Positions 19,571-31,450 are shown, counted from the first letter of the stretch. The stretch is 64,000 bases of DNA from Ectobius pallidus (GCA_964059195.1 CAXKWD010000006.1:8858530-8922529), one strand, 5' to 3'. Numbers and translations: made by a program. The notes: generated by a model from the letters alone, not told the origin.

Positions 19571-20145
19571 CTAAGTCATCTTGCAGGTGGCATACTATTG
19601 AAGTCTAAAACTCTTTGCTGGACATCTATCGTAAAACAACCTTTTACTTCTTCTTTCCCTGCTTTGGTCCCAATACCTGTAATAATATTTCCTAGTATGG
19701 TGCATATGTGGCTTCATCCTGAAATATTTATTAATGCTGTTCTTTTGATATATGTTGCAAGGGTCATTTTTGTAGTGAGCTGTAGTGCTGGCATTGAGCA
19801 GGTTCATAGCTGGGATAGGGGAAATAGGCAGCGGTGCACGCAGGTTCGGAAGCCAGGGAAAGCTGGTCAGCAGGTTAGAGTGGACAGAGCTATGCTGGTG
19901 CGCAACCTAAAACTATTTTTTGCCAAAAGGAGAAATAAATGATTTAATTTGTTTCCCCGTTTCACCTTCTGGGTCATTCGTGTCAAATCAACACACTTTT
20001 GATTAAAATGTAACCTCACCATCTCAGATTTGCATGACTTTTGTAGAGAAGTAGTTTTCATCTAGGCCTATATTAAGAGAAATACTAAGTTTTACTGAAA
20101 TATTTCAATAAATTTTGAAAATACAGCCATGTAAAGTATTAAAAA
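19571..20145. other. Unassigned DNA
   Basis: The frame 19526-19942 on the + strand begins in the preceding repeat and shows no recognisable motif. I do not support a gene. Confidence 0.4.
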
Positions 20146-20750
20146 AAGAGTGCGTGGAACGCCACGCGACAGAAGTAAAACTTTATTTTATTTTTTCAAT
20201 TTTTGATTATTGGATTTTTTCAACTTTGCATTATTGGACTTTTAAATATTGGGTTTTTGGACTTTTTTAATTTTTAATTTTGGACTTTTTAATTTTGGAT
20301 ATTTGAATTTTTAATTTTGGATTTTTTAAATTTTTCAATCTTTGAATTGTTTATTTTTTACATTTTTTATTTTTGGATTTTTTAATTTTTGATATCATTA
20401 TTTATTAAATTTTGGATTTTTGGATGTTATAATTTTTAATTTTGTTTTTTTAAATTTTGAAAATTTGTATTTTTGGATTTTTGGATTTTTTATTTTTTAA
20501 ATTTTGTATATTTGGATTTTTTATTTTGGCAATGTTGAGAGTGAAATAGAGGAATACATATAATTATATCGAACGGAGGAAGGAAATCATTTGAATAAAA
20601 TAAATTTTGGAAATTTGTATTTTTTAATTTTGTATTTTAAATTTTGGATTTGCGCTGTAATCAACCTCCTGGTTCCATAAAATAGATAATATACCTTTAG
20701 ATTGCTTAGGAATTATTGTCTATTGCCATTGAGGAAGTAATGTCTGAACC
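20146..20750 (-). repeat. AT-rich minisatellite element, inverted partner
   Basis: Begins with the hairpin GCGTGGAACGCCACGC (20152-20167), continues as a TTTTTGGATTTTT-type array, and ends with TTGCTTAGGAATTATTGTC, the complement of the unique head at 7900-7925. It is shorter than the partner at 7875-8840. A 60-bp piece around 20525-20590 interrupts the array. Confidence 0.8.
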
Positions 20751-21239
20751 ATTTCCTTTGATTACTCCTAATCATTGAGTTGATTGTTTTCTGTGCAGTC
20801 CACTTCGAAACAGTCTAGTCAATTTTGAGTGTGACACTATTTTGTGACGGTTTCAGTATGACATTTATTTCGTGACGGTTTCAGTGTGACCGTGACAGTT
20901 TTAGCGTGACACAAGTTTCCGATTTACCCCCTACTGGGAGAAAAGAAGTTTTACTTAAAATTACAAAAATCACATAAAAACATATCTTTCAACTGATGTA
21001 GCAACTATTCTAATTAACCTACAGAGGTGGGAAAGGTGTCGTTTTTTAGTATTTTTACAACCTTTCCAATGATAATTATGTAATACTTAATAGTTTTAAT
21101 AAAATTTTGTTTTTCAAATTTTAATGTGAAAAATTTGATTTTGAATTTTGAAAAAAGTACAGCTTGAAACTTTTAAAAAATTCTAGGAAATAGGTTATAA
21201 CTCACCACTGTTAAACGATGTACAAAATTTAAAGATGGG
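20751..21239. other. Unassigned DNA
   Basis: Contains three spaced GTGACGGTTTCAG / GTGACAGTTTTAG phrases (20843-20910), a tiny direct repeat. No gene is visible. Confidence 0.45.
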
Positions 21240-21610
21240 ATGGGAATGGGTTCATTCAGTGCAATCGTGCGGGTTTCTGTATTGCAGCAGCCACAGCTCT
21301 AACTCCCGAGCATTCTGGTGGAATATCTAGGCAAATAAAGCCGCTAATGGTATAATGATTCAGGTTCTCACAATTACAGTGAAAATTACAATGAAAATAA
21401 CCACATGTACATCATCAGAAGAGATGTTTGAAATGTTCTCCTCTTGCATCTACACAGTACTGGCACCTTTTTAGGAAATTTTGTTTCACATGCATAAATT
21501 CAGCTTCCGAGATAGAGTTAATTTCTCGTGTGACATTGTCTAAGTTCTTTTAACTTAATGTATGGGAGTTTGAACTTGACACTTTATTTTTCAATTTCCT
21601 CCATAAATAA
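21240..21610 (-). pseudogene. Tc1/mariner transposase C-terminus and 3' end, copy A
   Basis: On the - strand the DNA encodes a decayed tail of a DDE transposase (STREINSISEAEF-like, CQYCVDARGEHF), then a shared 3' UTR with TCCCGAGCATTCTGGTGGAA. Three further copies lie at 44885-45255, 45285-45640 and 58800-59210. The N-terminal and catalytic parts are missing. A TIR element begins at its upstream edge. Confidence 0.65.
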
Positions 21611-21616
21611 TAGTCA

Positions 21617-22911
21617 CGGGTCATTCTACAGAAATGTCTGCTTTTTAAATAATGAGAACACAAAATTTAAATTTGGTTTAAAAAATCAGAAAAAAATCCT
21701 GGTTATTCTTCTATCCAAAGAAGAAACTTTCAGCATACAATGCATACACTTTACTCAAATTTGGGGTTACTGTCAACCAAAATTGATTTTAAGTTCCAGG
21801 TGAGTGATTTTACATACTGATGCTATTATATCGGAGGAATCACACCTCCCCAAATTTAATTTTTCAGTATATATGGTTTCAAAACTATTTAGGACCTTGG
21901 TCAGAATGGGAGTTGAGATGTAACTCACAAAACAACATAGGCCTAGTTTTTGTTGAAAAAATAATTACAAATTGTCCTCACAATTTTCCAAAGTATTGAT
22001 GGAATATGTTTAAAAATGTTAGGAACTGTTATACATTTATTAGGGAAAAAGAATTATTTAAGCCAAGAAGTAAAAATAAAGAAAGTGCACAAGAATCTTA
22101 CAGGACTAATGTCGAATCACTCTACTGGCTACCATATCACTTTCCTGGAAAAAGTTAGCCAGGAGAGTGATTAATTTTCTTAGCCAGGAGAGTGAGGATT
22201 TTTATTCCTTTTGCCATGTGCAGACACAGCTTGATGTTAGGCTTTTAGGGAGACTTTTTGAATCACCAAAAGCATTTAATTGCTCTATTTTCAATTTTTT
22301 TACTCTTAAATTTAAAACAATACTACAACCAGGAGAGTGATTGGCAATAAACATATTTACTTAAAAGTGAAGATGTATTTTGCTCAGTTGCACCAGGAAT
22401 CACAACAAAAATGTCTTTTCTTCACTGGTCTTCTTTGTTCACTGGTCTGGAACAGCGTTGCCACATTGAGAAGCAAAAAGTTTTCTTCCCTCTTTTTTCC
22501 TCAAATTTTTCTTATAGCGCCAGGAGAGTGAGTTCAGAAGCTGGGGACTGAACTTTTGAACAGAGTACAAACTTATTCAAACTTCAAAAATTTGAAACAT
22601 ACATGTGAACTAGTCCCCAATACAATAAAGAACAATGCCACAAAGTGAATTAAAATAATCATGCCACACATTGTTTCTATAGTCAATAGAGTACTCTAAA
22701 CCTGGAGCGGGGACAGCCCAGGAGAGTGATTTTTTACTTAAAAGGGCTGAAATTCACTATGAAAAGTTTCCATAAGTTCGACATTGATTACTTAGTTTAT
22801 AACAATGGGTCCCATAGTTAAACATGGATAAATAAAAATATAGAAATAACAATGTTATTTACAGAGTATTAAGAGAGGACAAAAAGAGCGTGATTCCTGT
22901 AGAATGACCCG
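21617..22911. mobile_element. TIR element with a spaced 12-bp internal motif
   Basis: Left end CGGGTCATTCTACAG (21617-21631) and right end CTGTAGAATGACCCG (22897-22911) are perfect inverses. Inside, CCAGGAGAGTGA occurs exactly five times in one orientation (22159, 22184, 22329, 22520, 22718), and a looser CCAGGTGAGTGA at about 21798. The intervals (25, 145, 191, 198 bp) hold unrelated AT-rich DNA. No transposase frame is present and no target duplication is clear. Superfamily unknown. Confidence 0.7.
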
Positions 22912-24110
22912 CCCATACTGTTATAAGAACAGCAGAACAATAAGGTCCTTTTGAAACACCTTGTTCTAATAAATACAACTCTCCTAATTATTTACATACT
23001 TCTCGCAGTGATTAGTTTATGGCCACTACGACCCCTAGTTGTATGCTCATTCATGTTTGTCTGGCAGAAAAAGGACTGACTTTCGTTACTGTATTAATAC
23101 ATATAGGCCTACTATGGTATAAGGCCTTGCCACACAGAATGCAGTTAGGTACTGAAACAACTATATTACATAGGATTTTATCATTGCCATCTAACAAGTG
23201 TTAGACAGTGTTCAGGTTGTGTTTTATTACAGTTTTGCAGGGTGGTCAAGTCACTTTGTTGGAAGAATTAATAGAAAATTTAATTGTAAAAGTGAGAGAA
23301 TATAAATTTCTATATGATACATGACACCCAGAGTACAAAAATGTTGTGGAGAGAAGTAAATTTGGCCGGATTTTATTATTTATTATCATAACATCAGCTA
23401 ATCTTTACATTTTCAAGGTTTTAATATTTTGTCGGCATATACTGAGAATATGATATTATTATATCTTATACTCTATATCCCTTTTCGATACAACAGTCAA
23501 CAGTAAATAACTTGAACAGCCACCCCTCAAGGAGTTTCTGAAGTGGCATGAAAGATCATTTGGGTGTCATTATACATAATTTACTACATCAATCAAACTT
23601 CCTGGCAGATTATCATATCTGACTCCTGTGGTGGTCTGCAGACGGCTTTCTGGGTCTTTAGAGGTGTCACGTTAAAAGTGTAACAGGTAACTTAATGTAA
23701 TCACGGATAATGTTATCACTTTAATGAAGTCCCGTACAGATTAATACTGATGCATTGACAAAATGCTGTTTATTGTGATCAAAGATTCGGTTTGTGTTAT
23801 CATATTTTCCTTTTTGCGGCTTTATTTCCAAATAATGTATGTCATTGAAAATTTCATTTATAAGGGTTTCGTGTCTAACTCAACTGTATTCTGTTCCCAG
23901 CTCACAGGATGACCAATAAGCAATAAAACCTGTTTCACCCCACCGTTAAGCTGTTGTTTTTTATTTATGAAGATAACAGTGCTGACACGCAGTGATGGCT
24001 AGTGAAAATGAAAAGACTTGAACAGACAGGCGTTAGATGTTTTGCTATGCAGTGTTCACCACAGATCAGTATAGACTTACAAAAACACTTGTAACTCATA
24101 ATTGAGTAGT
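22912..24110. other. Unassigned DNA
   Basis: Short frames only, none with family features. Nothing supportable. Confidence 0.4.
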
Positions 24111-25479
24111 AGTCCAGTCAATTGGTAGTTTTACCTGGAAAGTTTCCCGGGAGTTTTGAAAATTGGTGATTTTATAGATTTCGACGTGCTCTTTTCGAAT
24201 TTTCCCTTTGCCACCTCGTGTCTTTGCCGCTCGCGCCGCCATATTGAAAAATGGCGCCCAAAAACAGTTTTTTGACCATATCTCCTTTCCGATTCATTTT
24301 ACGATGAAAATAGTTATGTAATAAATTAAACTAGAGAAAGTTTCCTATAATTTATGTAGTAACGATTTTTTTTTTTTTTGTAAAATGAATAGTTTTATTG
24401 TGCGAGCGCCCTGAAGTCTACTCCGATACGCACTTTGGCCAAAGCCACGGAAGATGCGGATACACCCCTACCTGCATCATTTTGCAGCAAAGCATTTAAT
24501 AAGCAATTTTAACTAAATAAGGTCTCCTGATTTTAAAAATGTCACTATTTTTGTTGTTTCACATCTAGTTTTCGTGTTTGCTGTTATGGCGGATGCAATT
24601 TTAAGGTCTGTGTAGACTTTTTCGGGGACTAGCTAAACGGTAAGTCATATAAAAAAACCTGTTGCAGAAGCAGTAACGGATCTTGAGAGATCTACAGGTT
24701 TGGTCTTATGACTTTTTGACGTATCTCTATCGGTTATCCCTTAGATTGAGTTAGATTTTTTATTTTCAAGAAATTTTGTATACTTTTCCCACATTATGTA
24801 ATATTTGACACACATAATATGAAAGATAGAATCATACAATTTGGTAGGCATATGGGCATATACAACAGTCATAAGCATGCTAAATTTGGTGTTTCTAGCT
24901 GCCCCATAAGTATAGAAAAACTCAAAAGTTCAAATCTTTCATATTTCCCCCTCCAAACAAACTTCGATTTTTCTTTTGTCACTTAGCATTTGTACGGCTT
25001 CAGATGATTTGGCAAAAATAAATTGATTTAGCCTGCACTCGTAACAAATACTGGAATACATACATCTTGGACTGTTTGAAAATATTATTTGATTTTTTTC
25101 CCGTAAATATTATCAAAATTATCCTAATTTTTAAGTATCTTTTATCCTGTAGGCTAGTCTAAGCAATAACTTATATCTCTCATTTCGAAGTACCTGTTGC
25201 AAGAAAACGTGATGTGTTACGTAGAAACGGTCAATGGATTCATGTTCAGTGACCCAAAATTAGTTAAGATCACCTATCACACCACTTACCGCAAAGAAAA
25301 AAAGTTTCAAAATGCAGCATCAAAGCTGCATACAGTTATTTTATTATACAAAATGTCAAAATAACATTTTTCCCAATTGTCAATTAACCAGATGTGATAG
25401 AGAAAAACGAAATACATTTTCGAATTCAGCACAGCGAAGTTAATCAAACACACCTATTTTCATTTTTAATGCAGAAATT

Positions 25480-25690
25480 TTCATCTTTTTTCCAGGCTGA
25501 TATAATCAATACGGCAATCAGCATTTCATCTACATTTGATTCCGTAATAGTTGTCGGTGAAGATGTAGATCTACTTATTCTTTTGACGGCTCTGTCTACG
25601 CGTTCAAGCATATAATCTCAAACAAGGAATAGGAAAAATTTCGCAACGAATATATTCAACTCCATACCACTGCTGAACCTGGTGATGGTG
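25480..25690 (+). pseudogene. PIN/XPG-I-like protein remnant
   Basis: Frame with ADIINTAISISSTFDSVIVV then GEDVDLLILLTALS. After a frameshift it continues KISQRIYSTPYHC. The layout A-D-x-x-I..A....VIV.GEDVDLL resembles the acidic pair of PIN-like and XPG-I nuclease domains, and I recall similar sequences in many invertebrate ORFs of unknown function. Stops and shifts show decay. An antiparallel copy is at 26270-26090. Confidence 0.5.
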
Positions 25691-26089
25691 CGGAATGAAC
25701 GTTGCCGTGCTACTGCTTCTGTCGGTAGCAGCGATGCAATATTAGATTAATTTTCATATGCTGATTTTGTGAAGCATGTATATCTATAGTTGTTTAACGA
25801 CATACTTTTCACGCCACTGTAACCGCACAATGCAAGGAGGAAGCTTCAGGAATGACCTCTGGATCAGCATTTTGGTTTTTCAATACCTGGACAAACTCGT
25901 TTAATTGTGTGTTTTTTTTTTATTATTTATTTTATTTATTTTTTATTTTTTTTATTTTTAAATACATTAGCACATTTTATTTTTCTTTGTTTAAAGGGTG
26001 CTGATGTTGTATCACAGCCACTGAAGGCATGCAGAAATAATATTATGTTATCTGCGGCTGTTTTATCTATGATACTTTTTGTTGAATTT

Positions 26090-26270
26090 ATTCGTTTGAA
26101 TGCGTAGATAGAGCCATCAAAAGAATAAGAAGATCTACATATTCACCGACAACTATTACGGAATCAAATGTAGATGAAGTGTTGATTGCCGTATTGATTA
26201 TTAATAGCGTATCCGCATCTTCCGTGGCTTTGGCCAAAACGCGTGTCTGAGTAGACTTCAGGGCGCTCAT
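26090..26270 (-). pseudogene. PIN/XPG-I-like protein remnant, inverted copy
   Basis: Reads TRVLAKATEDADTLLIINTA then STFDSVIVVGEYVDLLILLM. It extends further N-terminally than the 25480 copy (KATEDAD) because it runs into the long TIR, so part of the coding sequence is within the TIR. GEY replaces GED at the putative acidic site. Confidence 0.5.
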
Positions 26271-26563
26271 ATGCTGAAACTATTCATTTTACATAACAAA
26301 TCGTTACTACATAAATTATAGGAAATTTTCTCTAGTTTAATTTATTTCATAACTATTTTCATCGTAAAATAAGTCGGAAAGGAGTTATGGTCAAAAAACT
26401 TTTTGGGCGCAATTTTTCCAATATGGCGGCGTGAGCGGCAAAGATATGAGGTGGCAAAGTGAAAATTCGAAAAGAGCACGTCGAAATCTATAAAATCACC
26501 AATTTTCAAAACTCCCGGAAAACTTTCCAGGTAACCCCCTTTTTGAGCACCAAATGACTGGAC

Positions 26564-27049
26564 TATAGGGAGTATTGGATAATGGACTCCTAAAAAAAAT
26601 AAAAAATTAAAAACTTTGTTACTGGTTGGAAAAATAGTTGCTTGCAGTCTATTACTGCATTAGCCTATGAGTGGTTCAATGATTCACAGTTACATATTAT
26701 TCTATAAATAAATATTTTTAATTCTGTTTTGTAGTGTATTATCTTATATATGAATAAATAATCTTCATTTAATTCATTCGGCTACAGTTATCATTCGGTT
26801 AATATTATCAGTAGCTATGTCCCGAAGTGATCACAGTATGCAGCGTGCACTGGTCCTCTGATACGTTTAACATGCACTTCGCTGAAGCAAGTTTCAGCTT
26901 TAAAAATGTTTTGGTAAACGATATAGGATGTTCAGTTCCTTTTTTTTTTACAAAACAGACACAGTGTTCATTTATAATTGCAAAAATGTAAAAGAATGTA
27001 CATACACTAATGATGATTATTTTAGAGCAGTCAATTAGAGCTCAAAAGG
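26564..27049. other. Unassigned AT-rich DNA
   Basis: No gene or repeat that I can name. Confidence 0.4.
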
Positions 27050-27560
27050 GAGTGTAGAGGACATGGTCGGGAACAGAACTTTTACTTCAGGAGTGTGTTT
27101 GGGGCAGTTAGGAGGTAAACATACCTCAAGTCCCCAGATCTACTAGGTTAGAGGAGGCAGGGGGAGCCTGTAGGAGGTCCCTTTTTTAGTTTTTCGCTTT
27201 TATCTAAACAAAGGTGCATTATTAACAACAAATTACTCAATGCAAATTCAAGCTGCTAAAATTTTCTACAAGATTGATTCTGTACATTTTTTTCTATTCT
27301 CCGATAGCCTTTGAGATATCCCCCAGCAAAAACAGCAAATTTTCAAAAACGCACTTTTGCCTCATCCTTTTTGGTAAACCTTGCCTAATAGCATTTCAGC
27401 CCTTAGTTTTATAGCAATGTTCTCATTAAAGAAGTTTAGGGCATTACATTTCCTTTAAAATGCGTAATCATTTGTTCTTTTATCTTCAAAAAATCAAAAG
27501 CTACAGCAATTTTAAATTTAGGACGCATTTCAAGATTTAAAAAAAGCCTGTACAGTTTCA
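27050..27560 (+). repeat. Dispersed repeat with GGAGGTAAACATA core
   Basis: TTAGGAGGTAAACATACCTC and GTAGGAGGTCCCTTTTTT recur at about 60110-60185. The first phrase also recurs inverted at about 38545-38570. The later part (GCTACAGCAATTTTAAATTT) matches about 61040-61065, so the 60-61 kb copy is the same repeat split by a mariner remnant. Confidence 0.6.
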
Positions 27561-27694
27561 GTCTTTGGTGCACTGGCAAAAATAATTTTCGAAATTTCTT
27601 CTGGTGCTGCGAGGTCTCCTGTCTTCACAGGAGCAAGCTGGTTGTGTCCCTTGCGCTCCCAGTCTCACAATTCAGGGGGTTGCTCGTTTTCTAA

Positions 27695-27991
27695 CTAGAG
27701 CTGAATCTGGTGATCACTTCCTTCTATGTCCCCTTTTGTTGAGAGAGAAGAGCTGTCAGGTTTGATGTTGCACAAAATACAGGAGAGGTTGAGGGATCTC
27801 TTCTTTGCTGAGTCTTCATAACATCTCCTGCATGATACATGTTTTGTGTCCAGTTTCCCAAATTTCAGCTTGAGATGAGGAGGTGCTTGAGAAGACTTCA
27901 GTTGCTTTGAGAATGTCTGGAGAAGTTTAATAATAGACCATGGGCTACCAATAGTAAACCCTCCTCCCCCCCGTGGGATTTTCTGGCACAC
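27695..27991 (-). CDS. Unrecognised ORF with a CxxC...CxxC segment
   Basis: A 98-codon frame. Its first 10 residues come from the G-rich edge of the foldback element. The middle has LKLKFGKLDTKHVSCRRC followed by YEDSAKKRSLNLSCILCN. Two CxxC pairs 17 residues apart could bind zinc, as in the C-terminal cysteine domain of piggyBac-type transposases. The resemblance is weak. It probably is a TE remnant adjoining the foldback. Confidence 0.3.
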   Translation of the reverse strand: MCQKIPRGGGGFTIGSPWSIIKLLQTFSKQLKSSQAPPHLKLKFGKLDTKHVSCRRCYEDSAKKRSLNLSCILCNIKPDSSSLSTKGDIEGSDHQIQL

Positions 27992-28553
27992 ATATTTTTT
28001 TATTGGTATTGTCGTCTAGTTTAAGATTTTAGTTGTTTGCCCCTTATCAATTACAGCATTTACCCGGAAATCCGGAGAAAATGGGTTTGTTTAAATTTTT
28101 TATTGTTCTTTGCCCCTAATATTCCCAGGGAATTTCTGACTCACATATTTTTGTTCGTATTGCCATCTAGTTTAAGGTTTCAGTTGTTTGCCCCTTACAA
28201 ATTACAACATATCCCCGGAAAACCACGTATATACGGAGAAAATTACTATGTTTTAGTTTTTAAATCTTTGTTCTTTGCTCCTAATATTCAAAGGGAATTT
28301 CTGACTCATATGTTTTTTTGTTGTCATTACCATCTAGATTAAAATTTCAGTTGTTTGCCCCTTATCAATTACAGCATATCCCCGGAAAACTCCGAAAACC
28401 AAGGAAATCCGGAAAAATTGACTTCGTTTGAATTTTTGAAAATCTTTGTTCTTTGCTACTAGTATTCAAAGGGAATTGGTAAATCATATGTTTTTGTGTT
28501 GGTATTGCCATCTAGATTAAGGTATCAGCTGTTTTCCCCTTACCAATTACAGC

Positions 28554-29066
28554 ATGACAAAGAATAATGGGAAAAATCCTGATGCTGAAGTGATGAAAGC
28601 GATTGAAAACCTGGCAGCACACCCTTCATATTCTAATGTGACAGCTGTGAATGATAATTTATCTTGCCAAACCTTCCACAGTCACTATCAAACTTTCTTC
28701 ACTGAAGTTATAGAAGGGATATTGGGTAAAAAAGCACAATTTTGGATTGGTAATATGGACAAAGTGTCTTTGATTTTGAGATTTCAGCGAGCAACTAAAG
28801 AAAACAACTTTGACTTACACTTGGCATGTTTAGAAGATATGTATTCCCTTTTCTTTGCATGTGACCATCACAATTATGGCAGATATCTCGTAGTCCACAT
28901 ACTCACCCTTTTGGACCTTCAAAGGACACACCTGAAGCAGAATTACTTCGCAATAACGGTTTCAGTGACTGTAGATCACAAATTCCGAGTTCTAGAAATT
29001 CTGTGGATTTCCGTGGTTTTCCGGGTTTTATGGGGATATTCTGCAATTGATAACGGCAAGAACTGA
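28554..29066 (+). CDS. ORF enclosed by the foldback arrays; widespread unknown family
   Basis: A 170-codon frame whose ATG lies at the exact edge of the left array. The last 35 codons (from about 28965) are read-through into the right array. The unique part contains SCQTFHSHYQTFFTEVIEGI, AQFWIGNMDKVSLILRFQRA, FDLHLACLEDMYSLFFACD and HHNYGRYLVVHI. The FW..YMDMV...L.F.RA....W.LHL......FFA.D..NYARY pattern is, from memory, common in invertebrate TE-associated ORFs without known function. It is likely a gene fragment captured by, or the last gene of, the element. No stop interrupts the unique part. Confidence 0.55.
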   Translation: MTKNNGKNPDAEVMKAIENLAAHPSYSNVTAVNDNLSCQTFHSHYQTFFTEVIEGILGKKAQFWIGNMDKVSLILRFQRATKENNFDLHLACLEDMYSLFFACDHHNYGRYLVVHILTLLDLQRTHLKQNYFAITVSVTVDHKFRVLEILWISVVFRVLWGYSAIDNGKN

Positions 29067-30049
29067 AACCTTAATCTAGATGACAATGCCGACAAAAAAT
29101 ATGTAAGTCAGAAATTCCCTGGGAATATTAGGATCAAAGAACAAAGATATTTAATAAATTAAAACGAACTCATTTTCTGCGGATTTTCGTGGTTTTCGGA
29201 GTTTTCCGGGGAAATATTGTAATTGATAAGGGGAAAATAACTGATACCTTAATCTAGATGGCAATACCAATACAAAAACATATAAGTCACCAATTCCCTT
29301 TGAATACTAAAAGCAAATAACTAAGATTAAAAAAATTAAAACAAAGTAATTTTCTCCGGATTTCCGTGGTTTTCCGAGTTTTCTGGGGAAAGGCTGTAAT
29401 TGATTGGGGAAAACAACTGAAACCTTAATCTAGTTGGAAATACCAATACAGAAACATTTAAGTCACCAATTGCCTTTGAATACTAGGAGGAAAAAACTAA
29501 GATTTAAAAAATCGAGCAAAGTAATTTTCTCCGGATTTCCGTGGTTTTCCGGGAAAATGCTGTAATTGATAGGGGTAAAACAAATGAAACCTTAATCTAG
29601 ATGGGAGTACCAATACAAAAACATATATGTCACCAATTCCCTTTGAATTCTAGGAGGAAAAAACTTAGATTAAAAACATTAAACAAAGTAATTTTCTCCG
29701 GATTTCCGTGGTTTTCCGAGTTTTCTGGGGAAATGCTGTAATTGATAAGGGGCAAACAACTGAAACCTTAATTTAGATGGCAATACCAACACAAAACCAT
29801 ATGAGTCACCAATGCCCTTTGAACACTAGGACAAAGAACTAAGATTTTAAAAAAGTTAAACAAAGTCATTTTCTCCGGGTTTTCGGAGTTTTCCGGGGAT
29901 ATACTGTAATTGATAATGGGCAAACAACTGAGGCCTTAATCTAGATGGCAATACCAACAAAAAAAACATATGAGTCAGAAATTCCCTTTGAATATTAGAA
30001 GGAAAAACAAAGATTGAAAAAATAAAACATTGTCATTTTCTCCGTATAT

Positions 30050-31048
30050 CAGTGGCGGCTATTCAGGGGAAGTAGGTGAAGTAGCACTTCACCAGTATTT
30101 TCCCTTTACAATACGTATTTTTAAAGTTTATTTTCCATATCACGAATTAATTTTTACTATAAATGTATCTGTAATTTTGAATTGCCCGTCACGCCACCAC
30201 CTGGTGGCAAAGCTAGGAGACACTGAGATACTGAGAGCGCAGCTTGCTTCAAGTCGGCCGTGTGAAGGTGAACTGGAAACCACGCCCTCAGTTGCATGGG
30301 TAGTCTTTTCAAATAAAAAATGAGGATGGCAAGCAGCAGTTTTCTCGCTTATCCCACGTCCGCTAGGTGACGAGAACAGACTACCCATGAAGCAGTCCCC
30401 CTTGTTCAGGCATTTTCTTCGCCGCGCCAGCACCTCACACTGCCAGCTCGGAGAAAGAGGTGGGCACGTTAGATCTTCCACCGTCTGACGGTCTAACGCC
30501 GCCAAATTCAAATTTGTTAAATTCAGAAAACCCGGATTCCACAACCCCGATTAAGTATTCTGTCGCACTGGGAACACTAAGCGACTTCCTCTACCTCGAT
30601 CATTAAAAATACTATTTTCTCGTCTCTTATTCCATTTCCGGGGAACTCTCACGCGATTTGCCCTGCCCTAATTATTATTATTGTTGTTTTTATTACTATT
30701 ATTATTATTATTATTATTATCATCATTATTACTATCATTATTATTATTATTATTGTTGTTATTATTATTATTTTTGTGCTATTTTCTCTCGTCACACAAC
30801 TCACACAACGTTCGACGAGACGAGAGAAATTAGCAAAAAAATAATCGCGTGAGAGTTCCCAGAGATGGAGCAGTTTAGATAGGCCTACTAATAATTTTTA
30901 AAAATATTTTAAGTTTGCTGTATGAAATGATATTTGCAGCACACCCTCGTTTTGAGCCACGAGCCACTATTGGGTGAATTCTGTCATTAACATAAGCATG
31001 TGGCATTTTTTTCTCTTCACCTAATTTTCCGGCCACGAGCCGCCACTG
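30050..31048. mobile_element. Non-autonomous hAT element, exact 8-bp TSD
   Basis: TIR CAGTGGCGGCT at the left and AGCCGCCACTG at the right, flanked by exact CCGTATAT at 30042-30049 and 31049-31056. Removing it restores the host repeat unit. The interior has a second inverted pair (GGGGAACTCTCACGCGATT about 30640 and AATCGCGTGAGAGTTCCC about 30842) whose loop is an ATT microsatellite (30670-30775). The - strand frame 30544-30140 has no recognisable domain. Confidence 0.9.
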
Positions 31049-31450
31049 CCGTATATACGTGGTATTCCGGGTTTTCCGGGGATATGTTGTAATTGGTCAG
31101 AGGCAAACAACTGAAACCTTAAAATAGATGACAATACCTACAAAAAATATGTGAATCAAAAATTCCCTGGGCATATTAGAAGCAAAGAACAAAGACAAAT
31201 TAAAACAAAGTCATTTCTCCGGATTTCCGTTGTTTTCCGGGCATGTACTGTAATTGATAAGGGGCAAACAGCTAGAAACTTAATCTAGATGGCAAAACCA
31301 ACAATACATATGTGATTCAGAAATTCCCTGGGCATATTAGGAGCAAAGAACAAAGAAAAATTAAAACAAACTAGTTTTCTCCGGATTTCCGTAGTTTTCC
31401 GGGGTTTCCGGGTAAATGCTGTAATTGATAAGGGGCAAACAACTAAAATA

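Larger units (their letters stand above)
24111..26563. mobile_element. Long-TIR element with PIN-like coding remnants, copy 1
   Basis: About 370 bp at each end (24111-24480 and 26195-26563) are inverted copies with scattered mismatches. The tips are AGTCCAGTCAATTGG and, from the right, AGTCCAGTCATTTGG. TA (or TAG) flanks both tips. The arms include TTTCGACGTGCTCTTTTCGA and CATCTTCCGTGGCTTTGGCC. Inside lie two opposed coding remnants (25480-25690 + and 26270-26090 -). A second, heavily invaded copy is at 55440-58735. The superfamily is not one I can name. Confidence 0.75.

Noticed and set aside
27966..30049. CRISPR-like array (regular repeats with spacers)
   Set aside because: Units of about 170 bp are repeats along their whole length with no unique spacers, and occur in both orientations. 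The DNA is eukaryotic.
30658..30852. Tyr-rich ORF
   Set aside because: Product of the ATT microsatellite inside the hAT element.
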